Positions 1 through 14,369 are shown, counted from the first letter of the stretch. The stretch: 64,000 nucleotides of DNA from Lethocerus indicus (GCA_019843655.1 JACDQD010000003.1:7380925-7444924), one strand, 5' to 3'. Notes: generated from the letters alone by a model not told the origin. A program made the numbers and translations.

Positions 1-3000
1 GAGGTCGGTGAAATTTACTACCGTGATGCGTCTGTTCTGTAATGAGCTAATCATGAGGCCGAGGGGGTGTAAAACTGAAAGTATGATATTTGTCTCTCTT
101 TATTATGAGTAGAGGTAAGACTTTGTAGAAAGCTATTACGCTTTGCTCGACTCAGTGACTATAAATCGACAATGATTGAATTAAGAGATTAGTAAATTGC
201 AATTAAAATCAGTGAACCCATGAATCAGAAACAAAATCTATGTACCGTTTACATGCTACACTATATACGTACTAGACACGTTTCCTATTCATTTATAATC
301 TCAGTTCTTTTTAGATCCTAAATGCGTCTACCACAATGTGGATCACATAACTTATTGGAGGGTATTGACAAATAACAGTATCTCCGAATCGTAATCGCTG
401 TATCGCTGCCAACACTCTCCTGTCACCGCAATGGGAGAAAAGTAAAAACGGCCGAAAGGGGCCTAAAATATACTCCCGAAAAAGTTTCCGTCTACTTTCA
501 CCTCATGCCAAGTATTGGGAAAGTAAAACTTATCCGTGTTCTGTCGGTTTTTTAAGTGGGACGAAGCGGACCGTTCGTCGTTAAGAGGGAGGAGGCATCC
601 GAAAGTAAGATGGGGGCCCTCAGATAAGCGGCCTTGCCACTCTGTCTCACGTCAATGAATACGTACAGCCACGAAGACATCGATGATTAGTCACAACCTT
701 TTGCCACTTGGATAGTCACCGCGGCGATTTTAATTCCTTACGACCGGATATTCATTTTTATAACTTGGGTTTAGAATAATTATATTCCACGTTCACCGGT
801 ATGCAGGCCAAAAAATTCCGTATTCTCAGTTTCGACGCTACTTTCGACACACTTACACACTATAGTGACTGATATACACAAGTGGGGTTGATGATCGAAA
901 TTTCGTGTGTGGGAAGGAATGTCATTTGACATATTCTATCTGGCGAGGGGGGGCTTTCTAGCAATTAGCTCGTTTATACATTGGGAAGTGTCATAAATGA
1001 ACGAACACTTTACGAGCTCATTATACAGCTGTCCATGATGTATGAATTATTTACTTTCTTATGAATTCATGTTTAATAAACGGAGTTAGGATTACTTTCA
1101 CAATCATGTCATACAGAAAGATATGCGTAAACCGGGTTTTTCATTACGGTAGAGACGTTTAGCAGTAATTAAGAAACAACGGTGTAACTTGTTGAACGAG
1201 TAGGCATTAAGAAATGATGTCGCAATATCAGAACAATATTGCTGCGGAGAATTATTTATTGGTCAAGACTTCAGGCCGCCATTACAGTCAATTTAATTTG
1301 AAGACACTTTTAGGACCTTATCTTGAATGTAAACTGCACCTACCTGATCCAAGGGTGTTGTCTGTAATCTCTGATTTGGCTGACTGTTAAAACGAATCTC
1401 TCGCCGCTCTGTTGCAATTAGCGCGATGCCTTGAGATTACAGTGGAAGCCGCTGTCAAATCACCGATGCAGAGCTTCGCGAATTCGGACCGGGCATTTAA
1501 CCAACTAATAACATTCGAGGGTGGCCAACTTCACAACTCTTAAGTGGAACAATTGGCACGGTCTGAAAAATACCTCTCCCTTAATTCGACCTCCGCGAAA
1601 CGGCCGTACGGAACACATTCGATTTGACCACTAATTATAACTTCGTTGATAAAAAGCAAAGTAAAAAATTGATGATTGCAAATCTGTGATTATAAGACAA
1701 GAAAAAAGTATGAAGTATGAAAGTGGGCGTTCTTTTTCTGGCCTCCGGAGTCCCGCATTTTCAACAACAATTCGTAAGCACCACAAGTGTTGTAACACAA
1801 ATACCATGCTTTCCACTTTCTTTCTAGCCAAATTATTCCACATTTCCCAAAGAATTGATATAATGATATCCTAAATTATTGATCCAGTTATGGTTTACTG
1901 AACATTTTAGGGGTTATTACAGCGGCTTCTTGGATATTGGAGTGGGACTGGTGTAGATGTTGTTCAACGGATTAACTTGAAATATGCGAACTAATCGCCA
2001 TTCCATCGGTGACGAAAATTGTGTGTGCAACGCACGCATCGATGTTGTACAAAAATCATCTTATCCTTATCAAGGTGAAACTGGAAACTGGCTTCTCTCT
2101 TCAAAACATAGCCATCGAATGACCGACGTTGCAGGAACTTGCCGGCAGGTTCAGCCTTAATGACTGGAAAACTTTATGTTTTCACCGTCATCTAACTTTC
2201 TTCGCAACGAGCGAAGACGAGCCCGCGTTCATACAATGGAGCCACTGACAATACATTAATCATTTCAGATAGATGAAACAAAATTTCAGTTAAACAAAGT
2301 CATAAGAATTATTAGCGCGACACTCAAAAACGTTGTCCTATTTCACGATGAAAGCGTTCTACATATTCTGGTATTATACCTGTAAATTACCCGTTAAGGA
2401 TTTTTTTAGAACACGCACTTCTTGATGATCGTATTTTTGCGTATCCGATCAGCCGATAGAACATCAGCTCCTCATTTATCTTTATATAATTTTAGTATAA
2501 ATTCTTCGGGGATACGAAGTAAGAGGTATAACGATACCTGTATTATAAATTTGTGAAGGCTACTTCAATTCCTTCTTTCCTGTCAATTTTGCTTAACCGG
2601 CCTGTTCAACAAAGGAACGATAACCTGTGCCTAAAAGAAGGCACGAATGTTTAACATGTTCCCAATGTATTTGGTCGTGGACCTCCGATTAGTGGAGGGG
2701 CCCGGGGCGTGACCGTGGTTGTTTCAAGGATAAGGAGCACGGTGACCAGAGACCAAGGCTCTTTTGTTAGACGACGACAAGGCATAAAGAAGAACCACCT
2801 CCTCTTCTGTCATCCATACGTGAGCCGTACACACAGCCGGCTTTGTTTGTCCCGCTACGTGCTCCCAGTTGTCAGGTCTAACTTATTATAGAGTCTTACG
2901 GGTCTAGCGACTTTGTATAACACACAGCCTAATACAGCTCAAGGGGGGGGGCAGTAAAAAGGAGTCCGACAAATTTTCATCGGGAGTTTTCGCATATAGA

Positions 3001-3282
3001 ATACATAATCACCATTTCATAACGTTTTTGTACATAATAATAATATAGTTCTACGTCGTTTGGGAGTCTAACAGGGATTAGATAATAATCATATTCCGGT
3101 TATAATTTTAACATAAATCAAAAATCGCTTTTAATGTGAGTCAATGAAAAAGCGTACAGAGGATATAACAAACACAATATCTAAATCAGGTGTGCCGAAG
3201 CACTTGACCGTCGACAAGAATCAGATTAGACGAGATTATGTTATCACATGACGAATTTTTCTGCGAATCATCAAATTTTCTA

Positions 3283-3606
3283 TACGTTTTCTCCTATACC
3301 GTAGATTTCGTGTTTCTTTCTGTCTCATCTCGCTGGTTTGGTGTTTTGCTAGACAAAATGAACTTTAGTTAAGTACATTTCTGCATCACACTCAACTAAA
3401 GTTCATTAGGTGCACATGCACCGTGACGTGTACTGTCAGTACAAGTGACGGTGACAGTGCAGTGAGGATGCCCAAAATACATCCAAAGTACCAAAGTGAC
3501 TAACACACTGCTACTGAAAATGGCGAGCAGCCGAAACCGGTTTAGCAAAAGACCAAACCAGCGAAAAGACAGAAACACACGAAATCTACGGTATAGGAGG
3601 AAACGT
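3283..3606. mobile_element. Foldback (long inverted repeat) element, MITE-like
   Basis: The segment at about 3,283-3,352 is, with a few mismatches and small indels, the reverse complement of about 3,539-3,606. Key shared strings are CTCCTATACCGTAGATTTCGTG on the left and its complement on the right. The inner part also folds back loosely, around a perfect 15-base palindrome at 3,429-3,443, so almost the whole 324 bases can form one hairpin. This is typical of foldback elements or non-autonomous DNA-transposon derivatives. No transposase frame lies inside and target-site duplications are not obvious. A hairpin RNA source is an alternative reading. Confidence 0.65.
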
Positions 3607-6600
3607 GCGCCTATACCAATTATGCGCCTATACGTATATAATATAAATTATTTGTTCTCGATAATAATATTCATTTTTATAGCTGCGATAACGGAGAAGG
3701 GAATATTATTATATAAAAAGTGTACACAATAGAAATAGTAGACTTACGCAACTACTGGGAGTATATCCAATTGAGAATTCGCGGTGACTCAATGTTAATG
3801 ACAAAGTGTTGTAGGGACCGTATGTTGTAACGACAGCGTATCTAAATCCGTGACACATGATAGGTTAACCCAGCACTCTACGGGAGAAAGCATTTCTCGT
3901 TCAAGGTTTATCCAATTTCAAAATTAATGCTGCCGTATTCTTCGGCAAGATTCTTTAGAAGACTGGTGACTGGGTCTCTAACAGGTATCTTAAATTATTA
4001 AATTCCCGTTATCCTTTCTTATTCTGTTTAGTTCGGCTGACATATTTTATAAACGGGACAACCCTAAGTCGTTACTGGACATACTCCAGTTTAATACACA
4101 GTTTGAATCCAGAATACCTATGGTTGGTTTAAACCGAGTTCACCAAAAGTGGACATTCCACTGTAAATTCTACTTAACATCGAAATCACCGCATTTTCCG
4201 TGACCTATTATTAGGTCGTATTAACATATCCCACGAGCATAGAATCTTAATCTTTAAATGTGTTCGATGGCTAAGGACAGATGTTTCCCGGACGTAGCCC
4301 GGTTCCAGGACAACTTTCGAATCAACTCGGAACGAGGAGGGAAATTTGTCCCTTTGAAGCGTCAGTGCGGTGGGCTCCCATGCGGGAGAAGAATGTAAAG
4401 CGTGTAATAGGGGCCTTCTAGTAATGGGACCTGTTGTCCGGAACCTGTCCCAGATGAACTTGACTCGGAGGCGGTTTCTCCACAAGGGGCCGTACCTGTA
4501 TCGCGTGTCCGCCCTCCATAATAAATTCTAGTCGCCTCGCGCCCACGCTAATTGTACGCCAACTTCTTCTTTCGCCTAATACGAGACCGTCAACTGTTGA
4601 CGCCTTCGATGGGTATAATTTACCTGGCAGTGTGAAAACGCGATTCCCCAAATGTTCCATATTATAGTGTATAGCGTATGCAGATTGAAATACTTCCCAA
4701 TCTCTAAATTCTCTCTTACGTATGCCTTACCTGCTTAGTTATATTATTCTTTTTACAATTATTTGCCTCCCATCCGTGACAATTTAATTAATTAGATAGA
4801 CGAGGAAGATTTTTATAATACAAAAACGTACCCTTTGGCCACATCATTTAAAACGCGTAGTTGGAATCTATGAATTATGGGCGAAATAGACTATCCTTGT
4901 TTTACGAAAATGTGAGATCGATTTGCGGACTAATACGCGCTTCGAATTCAACGATACAAAACGCAGCTACTTAGAAACCAATTTAGCTATTGTTTAAGTC
5001 CATCACCCGCCTCTCTGGTGATTGTAGTCATAAAATGAGTAATTGAAAGGCCAGCAGTGACTGGTTATCGGAGGCGTAGGATCTAGGAGAGGGAGGAGCG
5101 TGCTTCACCGACAACGGTACAAGGGACCGGGTTTAACGAGCTACGTGATCTCCGTGATCATACTGGCCGTACAGCTCCGTCACTTGGGAACGGGGAGCTT
5201 CTTCACAGTCGGCTGCAGGTGATGACCGATTTCACCGAGTCGATAAATTTCCCTTTATGTATGAACCTAACGGGCGATATCGATTGATTTCCATTCTCGT
5301 GACCTTCCTTTTTCTTTGCTCCATTCTTCTGTCCTAGCTAGCTCAGATTTATTACATTCGCAGTCATTCTCTGTTTCTCTCGCTTGTTCCGTCGTCTTGG
5401 ACCGTTGCGATGGTGTCGTACCACAGTGAAATCACGCCTCTGTCGGCTGTCACTGGTGATTTCTGTTAGTACTATCACTACTCTTTTACTAATTCCAAAA
5501 GTGAATAAATTAGGCGCGTATTACCGTCAGAAATATAGTGCGGCCCGTGCGACATACGTAGGCTGTCGATAGGCCATCCTGCCAACTTGTAACATTATTA
5601 TTATTTTTACTTATTGTAAATTCCTTATAACTCTTAACTGGAGAACACATTTTATTTTAAGAAAGCCGGATCGGCTAATGATATAGACCATGCGAGTACA
5701 ATAAGCTGTTCGTTGAGAAATAAAATAGATTCAATTTATTGAAGTCTCTCATCGCGTTAGAAGACTTGTTGAAGGCTGTTTTCGTTTTAAAGTTGGGCTC
5801 GGAAACTTTCACTGAGTTTGTTTATGTTCCCACGGCAACAATGCGGACTGCGGGCAACCGCATTCGAATCAATTACTGGGAGTTTGCCCTTGTTGGGATC
5901 ATATAAAATATACTCTGGCGTCAATTGCTTTCACGGTAAATTTCGAATTTGATGATATGAACCGCCAGATAACTTTTAGTTTCATCAATTCCTCAGGACT
6001 ATACCGCAAAACCGTTTCGGTTTGTTGGGTTCCTTTCTTCAGGATGCGGCATTTTCCCTCTAATAATGATATTGGATGCTATTCCTTTAACCAGATCCAC
6101 TACTGAATACGTTAATTGCACTGTTTCGTCCACTGTACACATGGTGTTACAATAGCCATAATTTTGGCTATTCTAAAATATCGATAAAGACAGTTTACAT
6201 TACGCCTAGCATAAATTCCTGTAAGCTTCTTACGTCATATATTACTAGAACGAAGTGAAGATCTTTCTGACAGTAAGCCATAAAAAGAAACGCGGGTAAT
6301 GGAGAGGAATAGGAGCCCAGTGATAATCTAGAGCGGATGCGAATTAACCCAATTAACCGGCGGTAGCTCGTTTTCACACGTGGGACCCAATAACTTCTTC
6401 AGCCATAATTCACTACATCGGCACGGTCGACTATTGAGTTTTCTCTCTACTTGTTGAAATAAAACGGAAATTTTATTTATTAATAAATAGCCCGATTGGT
6501 CATTATAAAATCATTAATGTTGAAGTTTAGCAATTTGAATTTATTTATATGTCCGTTATGACTCAATGAAATTGTTATTGTAATGTTTGAATTTCACAGA

Positions 6601-7500
6601 CATGACTCAATATTCTTCTGTAAATATTGTTATTGTTCCAAACAATCGATGGAATTATATTATGCGGATATTGACGACATTTTAATTATTTCTGTATTAC
6701 AATTAGCGGTCAATGTCGTTGAAATATATTTAATTGTTTCCTGTTAGTCAGTTTTCGGTAGGATGAGTGTACCATATTGGAGGTCACTCAACCCGGAGAT
6801 GTGAGATTGTGTCCATTATCCGCCGCTGCGCTTCATAAATTACAAACTGAAATAGTGTCTAACTTTCAATTGTTACAGTTGGAATACCAATTCACATTCA
6901 GCGGTTTTGGGTCCTTGTTGGAAAATTTTATTGCGGTATAAAAAATTGAAAGCAAGTTTTCATATAACTGTTAAATTCTCAAGAATAGGCTGACATTTCA
7001 AAATACTGCCTCGGCTGTTGTGAACTTAAGTACACTGGAATGGGAATTATAAGTATTAATTTGAAATATCATTAGATGACTCTTGGAGATTTCGAAATAT
7101 TACAATCCGTGTTATTGTCTCTCCCGGAATAATTCTTGTCAACGGCATGACTTCATGGTAATAGTAACCGAATACATCTTTAACTATGTTAGGAACTAAA
7201 GCGTAATTCCCCAAATAACGCACTGGCAAAAAGAAATACGGTAAACAAGGAATGACAGGTAAAACTGTGAATGATGTTTGAAACATGAAGTTGAAGGAAG
7301 TAGTCAGTCAGCTAGTGTGCTAGAATATCGATTTACCGGATGTGTAAATTTCGGAAATTCATTCCACCGGTCATAGATGGCAAGGGGAACGGGGAGAAAA
7401 ATCTGATTCGTTTTAATGGCCTTAAGTCGGACCGGTATTAATTTTCACCTCGCGAATTAATCGATTCCTAGAATTCTTGGTCGGGCGATAATAAGCCTTC

Positions 7501-7502
<2 letters not shown>

Positions 7503-7534
<32 letters not shown>
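7503..7534. repeat. (TG)n microsatellite
   Basis: An uninterrupted GT dinucleotide run followed by GCGT. It is a simple-sequence repeat with no gene attached, flanked by a GC-richer block to about 7,780. Confidence 0.95.
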
Positions 7535-9072
7535 CTTTCTCTCGAACCGGCTCGTCCTCATAATTCAGAATAATGGTACTTTCTAGAGACCTCGTTTTTT
7601 GTCTCTGGCTCCGAAACCGGTTTTTCCCCGCCCGGTTCTTCCTTTCGCCGGAGACGCACGCGCCCCTTTCCTCCCGTCCAGGATTGAACCCCGTAAAAAC
7701 CCTCCCCGCCTTCTGCTGTTGTTGGCCGAAATCGGAAACCGGACGAGGCGGCTGGCACGGCCATTAAATTGGCGCCTATAAATTACAAACAGTCGGAACT
7801 CTACCTGGAACTCTTCCCTCGAAAGGATTCGTGTCCTGACTCGGTGGAATGCTTAAACGATACTCAAATTTGCATGTTGTTATTCTGACTCAGTCGGCAA
7901 TTTCAAACATATAATATTTACAACCATAAAGACAAGCAATATTATACGAAATACCTTTTTTGTTTAAAATTGCAATACCTCAGTCGTTTACTTTAATGTG
8001 TTTACAATTTGTGTTTAACTCCATTTTTTGCATTATGAAAGTTGAATTTCATTTTTCAATTTTTGTATGAGCTTTAGGGTTATTGGCGAAAACGATAAGT
8101 AGATAAGAATTTTTGTGAGTGATGTATACCCAATTTTGTGCTGAAAAAGTACATTCTAACCCGATTTTTACGCTGAAAATCCACTTCATTTTCTTCAGTT
8201 TCGACATAAGATAATATGTTCGTGGAAACACTTTCGAATCCCGACGCGAATTACTGAGCGCGCTAACTGGACACATTCGCCACGTCAATGGTCGTTCGGG
8301 TCACAATAGTGAAAAGTGAGATTAGTAATTGGTGGAAATTATTCACTTAGGTGTCCGATACGGGCTCAAGGAGGACGCAGATATGAAGGCGGTTTCATGT
8401 CGGATCCACTCAGAACTTTCCCGGTAAACGATTCTGTCAGCGGGTACACTTTCGGTCATGTCGGACATTGGGAGAAAGCCGTCTCACTCTAAAATCATTA
8501 CGCGGACGAGACTCGGCTATGAATTCTGAAACGGCAGTCAGGATTATCTGCATATTTTTCCAGTCGAAACGCCGGAGCGGCAGGAAATTGGCACGTTTTT
8601 AACGGTAGCAGAATGAGCCCGGTGAATTTTTTAATACCGGACAATTGAATAGAAATCAAAATAATTATATTCGTTTTGCACGCTTTCATGCTGGAATGTT
8701 ACTCCGGATAATTTAATCCGAACGGAGCTAAGGAGCGAATATTTATCAATCGCAGCTCACCGCAATGATGATCGCTAGAACTGACCAGGTGAGAAGTTTT
8801 AGCAGTAATCCGGATGAAATACTTTTTCTATGGGATTCATTAGATAAAATCCATACTAACTGTTACATATAGAGTTACCATTCGTCATACGCTGCGGAAA
8901 TACCTGACGATTCACTAATTCGTGATCCAGAAAATTCCTGCGACCGCTCTCAATGAAATGCGGATTTTTCAGGCTAGTTCTACGACGCTTTAGGAGCACG
9001 TCTGGGATACACTGTGTTCAATTTTACCGGCCGGATAGCGGTCGTTGAGATCATCCTTGAACTTGACGTCCG

Positions 9073-9108
9073 AGAGCATGGGCCCCGCGGGCCCAGTTCC
9101 CATGCTCT
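9073..9108. repeat. Perfect 10-bp inverted repeat in GC-rich DNA
   Basis: AGAGCATGGG (9,073-9,082) and CCCATGCTCT (9,099-9,108) are exact reverse complements with a 16-base loop. The loop is itself GC-rich and partly self-complementary (GGGCCCCGCGGGCCC overlaps the arm). The block from 9,040 to 9,190 is clearly richer in G+C than its surroundings. No gene context explains it. Confidence 0.7.
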
Positions 9109-11559
9109 GGGCGCGCGATTTCCTATCGCTCCTAACCTTCCATCACCCCCGTGACAAACGCGGGCTCGCCTACGGTCCCACACTGCACGGATAGTGTCGA
9201 AAAAATCGGATACGAAAGGTTACCAAACTACAGTTAAAAGTATCGAACCGAATTGGCAACGTAGAAAATTGTATAACAAAATGTTTTTTTCATGCAGCCC
9301 GATATACGGATAACAGAGAATTTCTAATATCCGAATATCGTCGTGAATATCGGCAATTAGTAGGAATTTGTATTAGTATCTATATATAATTTCACTATTC
9401 AGAATTTAATTTAATTTTTACAGAAAAATTTACAGAATTTAATTATAACCGTCTAAATGATGAAGAGAGTTTTGCAGTGGAATAATACCGATCAAACGCG
9501 GACACGTTCGTGATATCACAGACTTTCATTTTGGTCCTTTACGACTGCCCAAAAATCTAATGATAGTGTACAGTCAAAATAAGTACAAATCGTCATGTTG
9601 ACAAAAATATGTTCGACCGGGAAACATTTCTAGTGAAATTTCGTGCGTAGGGGGAGAGAGTAAGTTTGGTATAAAGGCCGAGTAAAGTTGTGTAATTTCT
9701 GGACGATAAATTTAATGTTAGAACCAAATTGTGGTCTCTGGTCGTGCGGCGATTGCTCCGCTCATGTCCGGAGAAAGAGCTAGAAGGTACCTCCCTGCAG
9801 GCGTGAATTGGTTTGGGGCCCGCGGGAAGATGAAAGTACAACTCGGCTTAACCAATTACGATTCCCTTATACTGAAAATATACCGGCGGTTTTCTCTCTG
9901 TCTGCGGTCGTGCCCTATTAATATAGATAGGTACGGTCGGCCGAGGTTGCGGGTAACCTTACTTCCTGGCTTAACACGGAAAGATCGCCGGGAGGAAATT
10001 GAAAAAACAAATTGCGTAAGTTGATAACGGGGTCGCCCTAATGATTTCGCTTCCACGAACCTAATATCGGAGTCGACCGGAAATTACCGGAGAAGAAATA
10101 TAATATTTCCAACATTTCGGTAAAACGTTTCACCGTATAATATAATAATAATAAAGTTAAAATCACATCTTGCGATAAGGATGAAATATATACACGTTGA
10201 GGGAAAATAAACTCGAGATATAAGGAAATCTCGCGATTAGTTCTTAAGGGAGGACTCCGTATATAATACTCCATCGACCCCATCGATACTTAAATATTTA
10301 AGGGGAATAAACTTGTTTATTCCTCTTCAACTCTGGAAGGGGATCTAAATCCTCACAAAAAATGTACTTAAAAAAAAGTGAAAGTGAAAGCAGAAATATT
10401 AATTCGAAAGCTACAGGTGATAATGAATGATATTTATGAATAAGTTTTCGATGTCATAATTATATTTTAGGGTGTTTTAAAAACTGGAAACCACTCATCA
10501 GCGTTTTCAGCACTATTTTAAAGGGTATGATGCGTTATTGATATGCAGTTATTTTTTGTTAAAATATTAATCCATCCTTTTTTTAACACTACCTCATACC
10601 CTCTTCTTGTCTCTTTAGGTCCAAGATCCTATTTATTAATGGGGCAGACGCTTCTGTTTGTTCTTAATAAATCGTTTTTAGAGCAAATAAAATAGAACAC
10701 TAATTATCGACTCTTTCCTGGACTAGGATCACTATTAGGGCAACCGGTTTTCTCCTACTGACCGTCGTGCCGATAGCGCGGACCTCATTTCAAGTTTCTA
10801 GTTCCACGAGCCCCACAACTTGTCGCAACTATACCAAAAAAGGGATTACTGTAATTTTCTCACAACTAAAATGGAATTGAATTGATTCTATAAATATCTT
10901 AAAACAATACATAAAAACTGAATTATACATTAAAACAATATTTCGAAATCTTGTTTCCGGGATATCAGTACGTGACATATATAACTAAAGGTAGTAGGAC
11001 GTTTTCTACGTGTTGTTCCTACGTATACAAATTGTAGACTAGTTTTAAAAAAATAGTACACATGTTATATCATGGAAAAGGTTAACAAAAATTAATTATT
11101 TCCAAATTGCTGTTGTTATTGGTTACTTAATTCAAAATCCTCACCTTAACGACCCATATTGTTATTGGTTCTTAGATTCAATCTCGTGGAACATTTGGAC
11201 AGCGAGAAGAGCAGCCAGGTATTTTCCCTACTGTCACCTTTGCTTCCTTTCGACAGCTTGCTCCTATCTCTTCCCTGTTTCCTTCCATCTATACTATGCT
11301 GCCGAAACATACATTCTTAGGCATCATTATTATTTTCTACGTTCAAAATTCTCGGCAATACCCTCTATAGTGTCCTCCTAGGGCTGTTTAGTCAAAGGTT
11401 AGGTTTCTATTAGTAAAATTTGAAAAATGTGAACGTTATCGTAAGTATTTGTGCTCGTGTGGCACCATAATTTTGAAGTGAGGACAATAAGTCCGCATTC
11501 TTAATATTAATCCGCATTCCGATCATGTTAAGCTCAACGTCAATGTTACGGTGATATGA

Positions 11560-11850
11560 TGAAACGCGAACTCGCCGACCCTCCCCTTGCGCGTCGTCTT
11601 GCGCCAGGTGCGCCCAAGAAAGCTGGGTGTGTCGCGACAGCACCCACCGCCCCGCCGATAGGGAATCGAAAGTGAAAAAGAAAGGGAGTCTGTCCGGGGA
11701 GAGAAAGAGCGGGCGATTTGAGGGGCGGGGGCCGGGAGGCGGAGCCCCCTGCACATAGGAAAAAGACCGGCCACTTCCAGGTCCGCATGACAGTCGGTAA
11801 AATGTCTGTGTCGACACAGGTGCAGAGGTGGCTCCAGCCCAATCACAGGT
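11560..11850. promoter_or_regulatory. GC-rich CpG island with GC boxes, possible promoter
   Basis: This block stands out from AT-rich flanks by high G+C and many CpG dinucleotides. It holds GGGGCGGGGG-type GC boxes near 11,720 and an exact 14-base palindrome at 11,807-11,820. It lies about 2.5 kb before coding exon 1 of the forked/espin gene. A promoter or non-coding first exon for a longer transcript is a reasonable guess. Overlapping minus-strand open frames here look like a by-product of base composition rather than genes. No TATA box or confident splice donor was found. Confidence 0.35.
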
Positions 11851-13149
11851 GCATTGTCAAGGCACTCCAGCTCAATACTAGGTAGTTATACCCCATTTAT
11901 AGTTTGGTACTCGTCTCCTTTCATTGTTTTCGTAGAGGTCTAGCCCTGTGATGAAGTAAGAATTCCTTTTACAATTTTGTCGTGTTAATTGTATTTGTAC
12001 ATATGATTCGTGAGTGATGTTCCCCCAGATTATTGCTTTATCCTACCTATAAGATGGGCCTATTAAAATTAAATAATAATTTATATATTAATTAACATTA
12101 TCGATTAATCGAAATTTCGGACGATGCCGGTGATAGGATGAAAGGTACAGGCGATCGAATTAATGCGTCACAAATTCAAATTGACTATTATCATTGAAAA
12201 AACGGATCTCACTTATTCCAGTATGCAAATTGAAAACGTTTCGTAAGATCATTTTACTAATCCAACAGGCTCTACAGTACCGGGAAATATGCCAATGATT
12301 TCGAACATACATTTATACACACATTTATTTAACAAATACATAAAACTTAATTACATAAATGACGTACGCTGAAACCAATTTATAGTCCTGCAATTAAAAA
12401 TCTTTATTATGGACAACAATACGAACGAAAATATTCAAGCGCAATACTTATCAATAATAGTATGAAGTTTTTGATTTATAAAAATAAGCCTAATTTGTAT
12501 GTTTAATTTATTTGTGCCTAATAAAGTAATAAATTTGGTTTCTCCTGAATGAATAAATACTTTTAAGGTACTTTCATATCATTGTACATGGACAAGTATA
12601 TGAATTAGTGGATATGTCGTTAGATAATATACACGCTGAAAACAATATCGCCAGGATATATGTCGACCGGAAATGAAAGGGAAAAGGAATTTTAAAATAT
12701 ATATCATCCTTGGAGAATGGGATGACGGAATCCTGGAAATCGTGCAAAACCCCAGGATATTTAGGGCTGTTACGAGAGCAGTCGGAAATTTCATATGTAT
12801 AAAATTTATTACTACCTAAATACGATATATCTTTGCTGTAAATCTGATAAATATTGTGTCCAAATGATTGAATTACAATACAATACAATGAACCTCTTGA
12901 AATTGTTGTTAGTATTTGCCTAATTATATATAAAGGGACAGCTTATTTATGAACACCTTACTTTAAACTAGGGATTATTTATTTATTTTTCTAGTTATAT
13001 GCCATCTTACTGACTTTTAGGAAGGAAATGTTTCTATTTCATTATAACTTTTAGCAATTACTTTACTGCCGTATTTGTTGTCCTAGGAATAGTTTTCTGA
13101 AAATAAAATTTAGGAAATATAGTTTTTGTGTTTTCATTGCATTTGTACC

Positions 13150-13150
<1 letters not shown>

Positions 13151-13191
<41 letters not shown>
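13151..13191. repeat. (TA)n microsatellite
   Basis: A pure TA dinucleotide run of about 41 bases, the first of five similar TA arrays in the window. No coding potential. Confidence 0.95.
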
Positions 13192-13195
<4 letters not shown>

Positions 13196-14010
13196 ACATA
13201 TTCTGTCATCAATTCATAACCTCTGTTAGTGCGAATACATTATTCTTATCTAAACGACGCGAAACTTCAGTTTCCGGGTTCGTTCAATCTTAATGTTATT
13301 CTAATTCTTATTCTCATTGAAGAATTTTCATACAACAATGAATAATCTCGCAAACTGCATAATAGATAAGATTAATATTCATTCCGCGTAATTATCCATT
13401 ATCCACTATTTATTTCCTAGGTCAAATACCTTTCAAAAAGGGAAAGGGAACTTTCCACGTGCCCGGCTATAATTTACCATTGACATAGACCATCCAATTG
13501 TTTGTCTGTTTAGTGTAATTACACTGTTGGAATTCGCATTGTTGTTCATCTCTCGCTCAGATGAATTGTAATTAATAATTTCATATTCTTCAATAGGTTG
13601 ATTCGATACAAATCATTTCCTGATGATCCAAATATTCTTCATTCTCTTAAATGTAGAAATTGTTTCTTGGAAAGCCTTCTATACTCTCTAGATTCTTTAA
13701 ATGAACACAGGTTATAAATTCTATTTCTCCTCTATAAATAGTATACGTTTCATGCTTTAATTGCTAGTATGTCATTTTATATGCATAATATTTGTTAGAA
13801 TGTTAACATTAAGTATTAATAACTCTGTATCTGCTACAGGGTATATAACTGAAGTAGTATTATTATAATGACATAGAAAGATATTACTCAATTCTATTTC
13901 GAAAATTCATAACGGATGTTAAGCGTTCTTGACCTCATACTTTATTAAAAACCTATTATTCTAGTTCGGTTGTGCATAAATAGCGAACAATATAAGAAAT
14001 CAAAGGGTCT

Positions 14011-14160
14011 TATATTTATAAACTACGGGGTGACGGGGTTGTTAGCCTGTGCGCTCCAGTTGTCTAGTGTTGAAGGAGAAGTAGTAGTGGGGGCGACGCA
14101 GGCATAGAGTGTCATCCCGAGCGGATGGCAGAGGCAGTGGCGTACAGGGAGCTAGCGGGG
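14011..14160 (+). promoter_or_regulatory. Candidate promoter and 5' leader of forked/espin exon 1
   Basis: AT-rich DNA changes sharply here into a GC-rich block that runs to about 14,530. A TATA-like string (TATATTTATAAA) lies at 14,011-14,022, and a CCAGTTG string that could serve as an initiator lies near 14,056-14,062. The spacing is longer than the usual 30 bases, so the exact start is uncertain. Short upstream reading frames (for example from the ATG at 14,125) would sit in the leader. Evidence is positional and compositional only. Confidence 0.35.
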
Positions 14161-14369
14161 GCGCGCGCGTCATGGCGTCATGTGGGGACGCCTCCTAGCC
14201 AACTGGCACTCCAGGAGTAGTCGCAGGTTCAAGAAGTCGGGGAACTCGGTCGCCGGGGGGCCAGCCTCCCGTACAGGACCAGGATGGAGGCCTACGTGCA
14301 AGCGGAGGGCGAGGAGGACAGGGAGCCGCGGCCCGAAGACGAACGCCTCGGGATGACGATGGGGAGGAA

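Larger units (their letters stand above)
1..14000. other. Upstream or intronic DNA, no supportable gene
   Basis: No reading frame here reads as a real protein. Open frames are short, overlap on both strands and show no recognisable domain. The stretch could be the 5' flank of the forked/espin gene or a first intron, because the expected upstream ankyrin exon of a long isoform was not found. Structured parts (foldback at 3.3-3.6 kb, TG microsatellite at 7.5 kb, hairpin at 9.07 kb, GC-rich island at 11.56-11.85 kb, TA microsatellite at 13.15 kb) are listed separately. Outside them I see only AT-rich unique-looking sequence. Confidence 0.6.

Noticed and set aside
11410..11846. Three overlapping minus-strand open frames of 98-135 codons
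   Set aside because: They overlap in different frames in a GC-rich block, which suppresses stops. None has a recognisable domain or a splice context.
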